Positions 8,923-18,000 of a stretch of 64,000 bases of DNA are shown piece by piece. Numbering within the stretch: position 1 is the first letter of the stretch; every line of letters begins with the position of its first letter. The translations under genes were made by a program, and so were the position numbers. The notes under the pieces are model-generated. The model saw only the letters and a list, made by a program, of their open reading frames with translations. It was not told the origin of the DNA and made no database searches. The stretch is from Okeania sp. SIO1I7 (GTDB taxonomy: Bacteria; Cyanobacteriota; Cyanobacteriia; Cyanobacteriales; Microcoleaceae), in assembly GCA_010672585.1 (NCBI GenBank), contig JAAHGF010000002.1, positions 1 to 64,000 of the forward strand, read 5' to 3'.

Positions 8923-10236
8923 TTAAACCAAAACTTGCTCCCAATCAAGACGCTCTAATGTTTGAGCACGTTCCCAAGCTCGCTCGAAACTGTCTAACTT
9001 TGCATCTATTGTTAGAGGTTCGCCGATATAACCTTGTACTGCTTCTTGTGTCTTTAAGCCGTTACCTGTAATATAAGCAACGGTAGTTTCTTCAGGATCG
9101 ATTTTGCCTGCTTCTGCTAATTTTTTCAAGACTGCAATGGTTGTACCACCTGCTGTTTCGGTGAAGATGCCTTCTGTTTCTGCCAATAACTTCATGCCTT
9201 CAATAACTTCAGTATCGGTGACAGATTCGATATTACCGTTTGTTTTGCGAGCTACTTCTAATGCGTAGATACCATCTGCGGGGTTGCCAATCGCGATTGA
9301 TTTGGCAATAGTATTAGGTTTAACTGGGGTGATAAAATCACGACCTTCTCTGAATGCTTGAGCTACTGGGGAACAACCTTCAGCTTGCGCTCCACTAAAA
9401 CGAACTGCTTTATCTTCTACTAAGCCTACTTTGACAAATTCTTGGAACCCTTTATAAATTTTAGTGTAGAGGGAACCGGAGGCGATGGGAGCAACGATAT
9501 GGTCTGGTAGTTGCCATCCTAGTTGTTCGGCGACTTCAAAGCCTAAAGTTTTTGAACCTTCTGAGTAGTAGGGACGGAGGTTAATATTGACAAATCCCCA
9601 ACCGTAGGTATTGGCAACTTCGCAACAGAGGCGGTTTACTTGGTCGTAGTTACCTTTGACTGCCATAACTGTTGGATTGTAAATTAGGGTGCCGAGAATT
9701 TTGCCTGCTTCTAGGTCGGAGGGGATAAATACACAACACTCTAATCCTGCTTTGGCTGCGATCGCTGCGGTGGAGTTTGCTAGGTTGCCTGTACTGGCAC
9801 AGGATACTGTGGAGAAGCCTAATTCTCTGGCCCGACTTAGGGCTACTGATACTACCCTATCTTTGAAGCTGAGGGTAGGCATATTTACTGCGTCATTTTT
9901 GATGTAGAGATTTTTTAGACCCAGGCGACGGGCTAAACGTTCTGATTTTAGTAGGGGGGTCATACCTGTTCCTACATCTATTACGTTATCTGTTGCTACT
10001 GGTAGGAATTGACGATAACGCCATATAGAGTTAGGACCTGCTTCGATTGTTGCCCGGCTCACTGTTTGACGGATTTTTTCATAGTCATACTTTACTTCTA
10101 GGGGGCCAAAGCATACATCTTCGCATATATGTTTGGCTTCTAGTGGGTATTCTTCACCACATTCTTTGCACTTGAGTGTTTCTATTGCTGTATTTTGACT
10201 GTGGATTTGACTATCGATATTTGTGGCCTGGGTCAT
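8923..10236 (-). CDS. thrC: threonine synthase
   Basis: 437 residues; ATG 10236 is preceded by AGGGAG. It converts O-phosphohomoserine to threonine with PLP. Visible features: a Cys-rich N-terminal ribbon (CKECGEEYPLEAKHICEDVC, residues 23-42) typical of plant/cyanobacterial ThrC; the PLP lysine in PTLSFKDR (K125); the STGNLANS loop near 148-155 (phosphate/PLP binding); and IASGSLYTK with a glycine-rich C-terminal block. Length and order are normal. On the same strand lie a MoaD-like carrier 1.1 kb upstream and a CysO-like carrier 0.9 kb downstream, so the gene belongs to a sulfur-carrier neighbourhood that repeats have pulled apart. No leader peptide or riboswitch is recognisable upstream. 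Confidence 0.93.
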   Translation of the reverse strand: MTQATNIDSQIHSQNTAIETLKCKECGEEYPLEAKHICEDVCFGPLEVKYDYEKIRQTVSRATIEAGPNSIWRYRQFLPVATDNVIDVGTGMTPLLKSERLARRLGLKNLYIKNDAVNMPTLSFKDRVVSVALSRARELGFSTVSCASTGNLANSTAAIAAKAGLECCVFIPSDLEAGKILGTLIYNPTVMAVKGNYDQVNRLCCEVANTYGWGFVNINLRPYYSEGSKTLGFEVAEQLGWQLPDHIVAPIASGSLYTKIYKGFQEFVKVGLVEDKAVRFSGAQAEGCSPVAQAFREGRDFITPVKPNTIAKSIAIGNPADGIYALEVARKTNGNIESVTDTEVIEGMKLLAETEGIFTETAGGTTIAVLKKLAEAGKIDPEETTVAYITGNGLKTQEAVQGYIGEPLTIDAKLDSFERAWERAQTLERLDWEQVLV

Positions 10237-11224
10237 ATTCTTTACTCCCTACTTTTAACTAAGAACTATTAACTATTCTGCACTTTTTGAAATACTAGCA
10301 TGGGTAAAAATTACCGTCAACTATACCCGATAAAAATAGTCGGGATTAATTTTATCCTATTTTTTTGATTATTAATTGCAACAGATAGACCTTCTGCTTT
10401 GGCAGGTAATTTTACTAATTTAGTAGTTGATTTTAATGTAGCTATTGGAGGAGTAATATAAGTAGCTTATTTATTATAATTAAACTGATAATTAATAATT
10501 TTTATAGCTATTTTGTTTTAATTTATTATAGTTTTGAATCCAATATTTACTAATATTTTATTTGTCAATATAGCAATTTCCATGCTGGCGAGTTAAAAAT
10601 TAGTTTTTTTAGGGAAAAGGGAATATCAAACAAATAAAAATAGGTTTAACTCACGCTTACTGCAAAACGCTATATTACTAATTTTCAGAATAAAAACAAA
10701 TTTATTCTGTCATATTTTTTCTATTTTTTTCTATTTAATTTAGTATTAAATGTGAATAATGTTATAGTAATGGAAGCAAAAGACACAGACAGATCGAGAG
10801 CTTAAAACTCAGACAAAGTAATACTTTTCCTTATTCCTTCTTTCTTTTTTATTTTTTCTTCTGCTATATTGGATTTATTTGAATAAATGTAGCATTTTAT
10901 AGTGAAAAGCTTTCTAGAGGTAAGTGGTTTAATACCATATACCAAAGAAATTATATTTTCTAAAAAAAATATCTAAAATCTAAAATAATTGGCAGTCCTG
11001 CAACCGTAATGGTATTGATGAAATTTGGGACAAATTACCTATAGCGCTGTGCGCAGGCAACAGGCAACAGGGGAAATAAAAAACCGATGTTAACCCCTAC
11101 TATCTATGGTGGTTATGCGTAAATCTTGTAAAAGAAAGAGAATGTATTTCGGTTTGTTTCCTACTCACAGTTTTTTCCACTCCAGGTTTGCCTATCTCCT
11201 GTACTCCCCTACTCCCCCACTCCC
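10237..11224. other. AT-rich gap upstream of thrC with one inverted-repeat element
   Basis: Mostly AT-rich, without a supported gene. At about 10569-10675 lies a diverged family-3 element (ATAGCAATTTCCATGCTGGCGAGTTAAA ... TTTAACTC ... ACGCTATA; written here in parts) like the copies near 25463 and 52858. The rest (10680-11100) shows no feature I can support. A short frame at 11100-11294 on the minus strand runs through repeat sequence and is not credited. Confidence 0.5.
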
Positions 11225-11362
11225 TTACCGAATAATTAAGGTTTAAAGCCTCTCCTTTCAAGGAGAAAAAAGAAAAATTTTTCCTTTGAGTCAATCCTCT
11301 CCTTGAAAAGAAGAGGTAATTATTAATTATTAATTATTAATTATTAATTATTAATTGTTGAA
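11225..11362. repeat. repeat family 2 element overlapping the 3' end of the MoaD-like gene
   Basis: It starts TTACCGAATAATTAAGG, contains two complementary CTCTCC(T)TT...AAGGAGAG stretches and a run of TAATTAT units, and ends AATTGTTGAA at 11362. The last 18 bases provide the final codons (S-T-I-N-N-stop) of the neighbouring gene. Other copies are at 19423, 28678, 32600, 46203, 47155, 47812, 49154 and 60449. Confidence 0.78.
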
Positions 11363-11613
11363 TCCCCTACTCCTCCACTAACTGGAGGAATGAGGACTAC
11401 TTCATCGCCGTCTTGAAGGATGGTTTCGGGTGGAGCAAAGTTGAAGTTAATGCCAAATTTGGTGACTTTTCGCCACTGCTCTAGTTCGGGGTGTTGGGTG
11501 ACGATCTGTTCTAAAAGTTGGGAGGCGGTGGTTCCTGGGGAAAGGGTGAGTTGGAGTTCGGAGACTCCATAGGCTTCTTGGTAGACTGCGAATAGTTTGA
11601 GGGTGATGGTCAT
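11344..11613 (-). CDS. moaD: MoaD-like sulfur carrier with C-terminal extension beyond Gly-Gly
   Basis: 89 residues. The beta-grasp pattern is clear: MTITLKLFAVYQEAYGVSEL at the start and DGDEVVLIPPVSGG at the end. Functional MoaD ends exactly at Gly-Gly, which is adenylated and thiocarboxylated for molybdopterin synthesis. Here eight residues (VGDSTINN) follow, the last five encoded by a family-2 repeat that overlaps the stop codon. Unless the tail is processed, the protein cannot be charged, so it may be inactive or rely on cleavage. An ATCAGTT heptamer array lies directly before the start (about 11616-11646). It is upstream of thrC on the same strand; no moaE is nearby. Confidence 0.8.
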   Translation of the reverse strand: MTITLKLFAVYQEAYGVSELQLTLSPGTTASQLLEQIVTQHPELEQWRKVTKFGINFNFAPPETILQDGDEVVLIPPVSGGVGDSTINN

Positions 11614-11710
11614 TTCAGTTATCAGTTATCAGTTATCAGTTATCAGTACTTCCTGTAATAGAGATGCTTGAAACCTAATTTTTTCGTCATATTATTGGCA
11701 AGAGGCGAGT

Positions 11711-12155
11711 CAGCTTCTACTTCTTTATTTTTTGCGTTGAATAAAAAATCATGCGTAGGGGCGAGCAGCCCCTTATACATTTTATAATCTTCAGAATATC
11801 AGAGTTTTTGTTTGAATGCAACTATTTCCCTGGCAATTTTTTCGAGAGCTTTTAAAGGGGAATCAGCTTCTTTATTTTTTGCGTTGAATAAAAAGTCATG
11901 CGTAGGGGCGAACAACCCCTTATACATTTTATAATCTTCAGAATATCAGAATTTTTGTTTGAATGCAACTTTTTCCCTGGCAATTTTTTCGAGAGCTTTT
12001 GAAGGGGAATCAGCTTCTTTATTTTTTGCGTTGAATAAAAAGTCATGCGTAGGGGCGAACAACCCCTTATACATTTTATAATCTTCAGAATATCAGAATT
12101 TTTGTTTGAATGCAACTTTTTCCCTGGCAATTTTTTCGAGAGCTTCTGAGGATGA
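11711..12155. repeat. 147-bp tandem repeat, three copies
   Basis: The landmark GCGTTGAATAAAAA recurs at 11734, 11881 and 12028, exactly 147 bases apart. Copies two and three are nearly identical; copy one has a few changes. Because 147 is divisible by 3, the minus strand stays open across two units and makes an artificial 92-residue frame with a 49-residue internal repeat. There is no ribosome site or similarity, so I treat it as a non-coding minisatellite. The unit contains GCGTAGGGGCGAACAACCCC, a common intergenic phrase in such genomes. Confidence 0.85.
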
Positions 12156-12304
12156 GAATGATTGATAATTTAATTTATTATTTTAAATAAGGGCGTTGTT
12201 GAATAAATGTATGATTTCACAGGAGTCAGGAGTCAGTAAGACCTTAACACCTAAGACCTAACATAAAATTGTCGTCAAAGTTAACCATTTACAATCTAAT
12301 TAAA

Positions 12305-13636
12305 ATGCTCAAAATTCAAAACTTAGTTCTAACTAGCAGTTGTTTTTACCTCTTTTTTTCAAGCTATTGTTTAGCAAAAACTCCTGAATTTTCCGAATCT
12401 ACTCTCAGAAAAAATGCTGTAAATATTATCTCTCAACGTCAAACAGATGCAGAACAAGAATTAGAACCTCCCAATCAATTTTCCCCTAATCCTTTAGAAA
12501 GCAGCGAACCAGACCCACTTTTGCCAGAACCTCCTACGACAGGAACTGTTACCGGGGACAAACGAGAAGAACTTTCTCAAGAACTCGACCGACTTAACGC
12601 TGAAGCAGCAGCATTATTTGCGGGGGGAGAAACAACTAAAGCTTTTGATACCTGGAATAGAGAACTTCGTTTGCGACGTTATCTTGGTCAAGCAGAAGAG
12701 TTAGCAGCTTTGGAACGAGTGGCAGAAATAGCATGGAATAATAGTCAAAAATTACAGGTGCAGTGGATAACAAAACGACTGGAAACCTTACAACCAGAAA
12801 TTCAAGAACAAGAACCTGTGAATATAGAATTGTTGCAAGCATTAGGTTCTGCATTTAATACTGTTAGAGCAAAAGATCCAGCAGTTCAAGTTTATCAGCA
12901 AGTTATTGCTGAAGCTAGGGAGCTAGAGGATGTTGCGACTCTGAAACTAGCTTTGACAGCTATGGGGGAGATATATTTGAATTGGCTAGATTATGATAAT
13001 GCAGCGATCGCCTATGAAGAATTATTGGAGGTTCAGCAGCAGAGTGAGTTAGAAACATCTACTAATGAAGAAACAATAGATCCTGCTTTAACTACTAATT
13101 TTGAAAAAGTAGATACTATCGAAAAGTTAGCTTTTATTTATAATCAAGCGGGAAAACCTCTACAAGCAATTACAGCTAAAGAAAGATTGGTGAATTTTTA
13201 CGAAGGTCAACAAATTATCACAGAAGTTCCAGATATAAAAATATCTATTGCTGGAGATTATGAGGAGCTTGGAAAACTTAGTCTTGCCAGTCAATACTAT
13301 CAAGAAGCTTATGATATTGCTCAATCAATTCAACGATTTATAAGTGCTAGTGATGCTTTAGAAAAGTTGGCAGCGCTCTATCTTTCTCAGGATGAAAAGG
13401 AGGCAGCAATTGAAATATATAAAGTGCAATTATTGATGGATCAACAGTTTGTTAATGTTTATGGGATGATGGAAACTTATGACCGTATGGGTCAAGTTTA
13501 TGCACAATTACAAGCTTTTCCTTTGGCAATGTCATCTTTTCAAAGAGGTTTAGAATTATCGAGACAATTGGGGGGATATCGAGAAAGTTATTTTCTACAA
13601 AAGCTTGAAAAATTGAATAGAAATAAGAATAATTGA
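12305..13636 (+). CDS. exported TPR-repeat protein
   Basis: 443 residues from ATG 12305; a longer frame exists only with a TTG at 12269 and would bury the signal sequence, so I prefer 12305. Residues 1-24 look like a Sec signal peptide (hydrophobic TSSCFYLFFSSYCLA, cleavage after C-L-A). A Pro/Glu-rich linker follows (about 45-95), then a long alpha-helical region with TPR-like units such as YEELGKLSLASQYYQEAYDI and YDRMGQVYAQLQAFPLAMSS. It is probably a periplasmic scaffold. No enzymatic motif is present, the partner is unknown, and no operon partner is adjacent. Confidence 0.75.
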   Translation: MLKIQNLVLTSSCFYLFFSSYCLAKTPEFSESTLRKNAVNIISQRQTDAEQELEPPNQFSPNPLESSEPDPLLPEPPTTGTVTGDKREELSQELDRLNAEAAALFAGGETTKAFDTWNRELRLRRYLGQAEELAALERVAEIAWNNSQKLQVQWITKRLETLQPEIQEQEPVNIELLQALGSAFNTVRAKDPAVQVYQQVIAEARELEDVATLKLALTAMGEIYLNWLDYDNAAIAYEELLEVQQQSELETSTNEETIDPALTTNFEKVDTIEKLAFIYNQAGKPLQAITAKERLVNFYEGQQIITEVPDIKISIAGDYEELGKLSLASQYYQEAYDIAQSIQRFISASDALEKLAALYLSQDEKEAAIEIYKVQLLMDQQFVNVYGMMETYDRMGQVYAQLQAFPLAMSSFQRGLELSRQLGGYRESYFLQKLEKLNRNKNN

Positions 13637-13946
13637 AGAACCACAAAGCCCCCGCGCATCCCCCATTTAACAAAAAGCGCAGCATCTTCTGGCCTCCCAT
13701 CGTTCAAAAGCGAAGCATCCTCTGGCTTCCCCCTTTCTAAGGGGGACGGGAGGGGGATTTCCAAGGGGGACGGGAGGGGGATTAATAAAGGGGGACTTTT
13801 ACCAACTAATGAATTCTTAATTCCCCCCAGAATTGGGGGGTTAGGGGGGCAAAATTCAGTATTAAACAACTTTTCAGATATCCTCTAAGTCCTCTTAGGT
13901 AAGCATAATGCTTACCATCTTAGAGATGACTCTCGACTCTTATTAT
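13637..13946. repeat. G/C-rich dispersed repeats after the TPR gene
   Basis: Contains GGGGGACGGGAGGGGGATT twice (about 13741-13782) and other CCCCC/GGGGG phrases of the same type that occur in frame inside the CHAT gene at 45156-45290. No gene is supported; frames here on the minus strand are antisense to, or run out of, repeats. Confidence 0.55.
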
Positions 13947-14168
13947 TTAATTAATTAATTCAAAAATTCTGTACTTGTAGAATATGCAAAACATAGCTAA
14001 AGGAGTAAGTAGAAGTGTTAAAGATAAAGTGACTGTAGATAAGGTGATAAGCACTGCTCCTACTTCAATTATTTCCAAAATAATAGAAGCAGTTATTTGA
14101 GTTTTATTTTTTTTCCTATGCTTTCCATAACCTCTAGGTAAACGTTTCTGATAATTGGTATTCTTCAT
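13947..14168 (-). CDS. small putative membrane protein
   Basis: A 73-residue frame from ATG 14168, preceded by a purine-rich AAGAAAGAAG. It has a basic N-terminus (KRLPRGYGKHRKKNKTQ) and then a long hydrophobic stretch, about residues 26-66, that could form one or two helices. I recognise no family. The charge pattern (positive inside) is consistent with a real small inner-membrane protein, but there is no neighbour support and it could be chance. Confidence 0.38.
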   Translation of the reverse strand: MKNTNYQKRLPRGYGKHRKKNKTQITASIILEIIEVGAVLITLSTVTLSLTLLLTPLAMFCIFYKYRIFELIN

Positions 14169-15069
14169 TTTTCTTCTTTCTTGAAATTACATCTCTACCA
14201 TAAAAGGTAGATACTACCCCAAGGCAAGGGATGCAATTATTTACCTATAAATCTATTACAATAAAGTATTCAGCTTGAGGATAGCTTGGGAGTAACCCAA
14301 ACCTTTTTTTCAATTACTTAAAATGATTAGGAATTTCAGTTTGGGTTAGCTTGTACCTACCCCAAACCACCCAAACTCATACCATTTCTCAAAAACTTTT
14401 CTATACTTTCTTAAGTAGGGGAGTAAGGGAGTGGGGGAGTGGGGGAGAGACAAACACCGGAATAATTAGCATGAACTGGCTAATAATTAGGAAATAAGTT
14501 ATTAAACCTGTATTAATTACTTGATAACTGAAGTTTTAGCCAAGTATAGCACTACTTTTGGGAATTGGTATCATACCGTTTCGTTTCACGGAAGTTAAAA
14601 GTCAAAAGTCAAAAGTAGGATTTTATAGAGCTACAAAACTTTGGTTTTACAGTAATTTCAGGAAATTATTTCACTTTTAAAGTTTGAAACTATTTGTGAC
14701 ATCTTGAAAGTGAATTAGTATCAGGACTGTTTTATATCATGTCTCTTTAAATAACCACTTCGGAAAAATTTAGGCAGTAGGGAATAGGGAGTAGGGAACA
14801 AGAGGAAATTTGTTTGCTCCCCATAACAAAGGGAAAAAATATTCTCTCTCTAGAGTTGAACATTTTTACCCTAGGCAAATTTATGAGACTTGATATTATT
14901 ATCTATCACGACCTGGGTCTGCAAAGTGTGGGGAGAAACTACAATTAGAAGAGTTGAATTAACTCTTTGGTGGTTATTGGTGGTTCGATATTCTCATACC
15001 TCCAATGCGTTTTACTACAATAAAATAGCTCTGACCCAAACTTCAAATAATTCTAATTAAATAAAATCT
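14169..15069. repeat. gap with repeat family 4 and a degenerate TATCATG element
   Basis: At about 14381-14575 is a family-4 element (starts TACCATTTCTCAAAAACTTTT, ends TTTTGGGAATTGGTA) with further copies at 37551-37738 and 56965-57160. At 14735-14895 is a diverged TATCATGTC...GACTTGATA element flanked by TTA on both sides. An AAAAGTC array lies at 14596-14613. The last ~150 bases should contain the promoter of the NACHT gene, but I see no clear boxes. Confidence 0.65.
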
Positions 15070-18000
15070 ATGGCAAGAACAGGTAACTGGGGTGAGGAAC
15101 CTCTCAAACGAGCAAAAAAATTAATCGAATTTCTCATAAATTACAGTCATAGTAATAATCAGCAAAAGGAATTATTTACTGAGTGGAAAGATAGATATAG
15201 AGATAGCGATCGCCCTAAACTTTTTATCAGAACAAATTTAAGAGAGCTTGCTGGTCTATTAAATCAAGAAAGACCATCTAAATATAAATCTGGTTCAAAA
15301 ACTGATAAACGAAAGAATGAGATTCAGGATACTATAAACTACCTAAAAGAATTAGGAATTGTGACAGAAGATAGTACACCTAGTCAAAAAAGTAAAGGTA
15401 CTAGAGCTTTGACATTCGCTCTTTGGAATTCTCATAAAATGTCAGAAAACCTAACAAATTTAGGGTTAGTTTGGGAAAATCAGAAAGACCAAAAGGAAAG
15501 CAAAACTGAAAAACATAATTCTAGTAATCAAAAACAACAAATTAATAGAGAATTAGACCCTATTCTGAAAGAAAATATTGACAGTTATATTTCTAAATTA
15601 TTTAGAAAGGATCAATTTGCAGAATTAGATCAAGCAGGTGAACCAGAAACAGGTGATAAGCGTACTAATCTCCAAAAAGTATTTATCGATCTTTTTCTTG
15701 CACCGTGTAATGAAATAGCTACTGAAACTAGGGGAAAATTCACTGTTGAAGATGATTTATTTATAAACAGAAATTATATTCCGGCTATGGAATACTTCAC
15801 ACAAGAAGAAAAAAAGTACAATAAAGTTGTAATTATTGGGGGTCCAGGTCAAGGTAAATCTACTTTAGGGCAACAACTAGCTCAAGTACATAGAGCTAAA
15901 CATAAAGGTAAAGAATATGAATTTACTGAAAATATAAAAATTAAACGTATTCCCTTTCGAGTAATCTTGAAGTATTTTGCTCAATGGTTATCAAATAAAC
16001 CAGAATCTTCTAGTTTAGAAAATTACCTAGCTACAGAAATGGGTAAAATTATAGAAAGACCAGGAGAAATATTTGCTGCTACTATACAAGATATTTTTAA
16101 AAAGAAAGAATGCTTGTTAATTTTGGATGGATTAGATGAAATTTCCGATGGTCGTTTACAACAGCAAATGGTCGAAGAAATTTATACTTTTTTAGACTGG
16201 GCAGAAGATATAAAAGTTGATTTAAAAGTAGTAGTGACTTCTCGTCCTAATATGTATAAACAACAGTTCGATCCTCAAATATTTCGTCATTTGAGATTAT
16301 TGGAGCTTATTCCATATCAGGTAACAGAATATGCTCTAAAATGGGTAAAAACTAGAGAAATTGATGATGGAGAACAAATAAGAATAATTGATATTCTCCA
16401 AGAATGTGGGCAAGATGAGAGAATTTCTAAATTGTTAACAACTCCCTTGCAAGTAACTATTATTTTACTGATTATTAAAAATGGTGGCAGACCTCCAGGG
16501 GAAAGAGAAACTTTATTTAATGAATATTGGAATACCATACTAAAGCGAGAAAAAAGTAAAGACAAAAACTTAATTAAGAGTGATGACCAAATTCTGCTTA
16601 ATGTTCATTCTTACTTGGGTTATTTGTTACACAAATACGCTTCTCCTAATACTTCTGATACTTCTAATATTAATGCTCAGTCTCTTTTAACACAAGATGA
16701 ATTTAGAGCAGCAATTAAGAAAGTATTACGAGAGAACGATGACTATTCATCCAAAAAAGATATTAATAATAAAATTGAGGAATTTGTGAAGGATGCTCAA
16801 GATAGATTAGTTTTGATTGTTGAACCACAACCAGGACTATTTGGCTTTGAAATTAGGTCTTTTCAAGAGTTTTTTGCTGCTGTCTATCTCTTTAGAAAAG
16901 GTAATAAGTTTGAAAATTTGAAGGAAAAAATTGCAGCAGTTGATTCTGAACATTGGCGATATGTTTGTTTATTTTTAGCAGGTAGAATTGTTAGAGAATT
17001 AGGAGATGATTCTGAGAAAATTTTGACACAAGTTTGTCGTCCGTTAGACAGACCTGTGGAAGATAAAAATCACAATCAAAATCATTTTTTAAGACCTGGT
17101 GCTTGGTTTGCTTTAGAGGTAGTAGCAGATGGTTCTTTAAGTAAATCCCAATATCGTAATTTCCAATATGATTTAATTGATTACGGTTTAGAAGTTTTAG
17201 ATACAGGACTTACAAGGAGCCAAATTTATCAGTTAAGTTATTATACAAAACAGTTATCTCAATCAGATAAAAATGATCTTTTACGGAGAATTTTAGAAAG
17301 TAAATTTAACGGTAAAAATTTTCCAGAGAGTTGTTGGGAAAATGCTTTAGATATTTATGGTAAATATTTTCCACAAGAAGATTTTCTTAAAGAAAAAGTA
17401 GATGCACTTCTTGAGACTGAAGAAAAGAACCTAATTTTATCTGCTTTCAAGCTTGCTTTATCTTATATACCTGACTCCCTATGGATAGCAAAACGTTTAG
17501 AAAATTATTGGTTGTACTGGATAGAGAATGAAGATATAGTAATTAAATTTTTATCTAGAGATGATAAAAATGAACTATTAAGGTGTTGGTCGCTTGATAA
17601 AAGTCAATCTGAAAAACTTGCAGAGGTAATTATTGAAAATTGGCGAAATGATTCACATCGCTCAGAAAAACTAAGTTGGGAATTTACACAACCTCAAGTA
17701 TTAGCAGATCAATTGATTTTATTGCCAGATTTTTTGCTAATAATAGCTAGCTATTGCCGAAATAAACCCTTTAAAGAAGAAATCAAAGGCAATGTTTTAC
17801 ATGGTGTTCAGATATTAATCAAACCAAGTAAAACTTCATATATTTCAGATATTCCTAGTGAAACAATAGATAGTGTTGCTCGACTACTACAAAATAATGA
17901 TTTTATTTTACCAGTGAAACTAATACTTTGGATAGTTTTTTGGTTATTTAATCAGCTAGATAAACAAAATATAGAGTTATTTGGGAATTTTCTTAAAGAT

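Noticed and set aside
11852-12130. A 92-residue minus-strand frame with a 49-residue internal repeat
   Set aside because: It exists only because the tandem repeat period (147) is divisible by three. There is no ribosome site, and the frame begins inside the repeat.
13588-13869. Minus-strand frames over the end of the TPR gene and the G/C-rich repeats
   Set aside because: They start in repeat DNA, overlap the TPR gene antisense and encode low-complexity PLPSPLE-type peptides.
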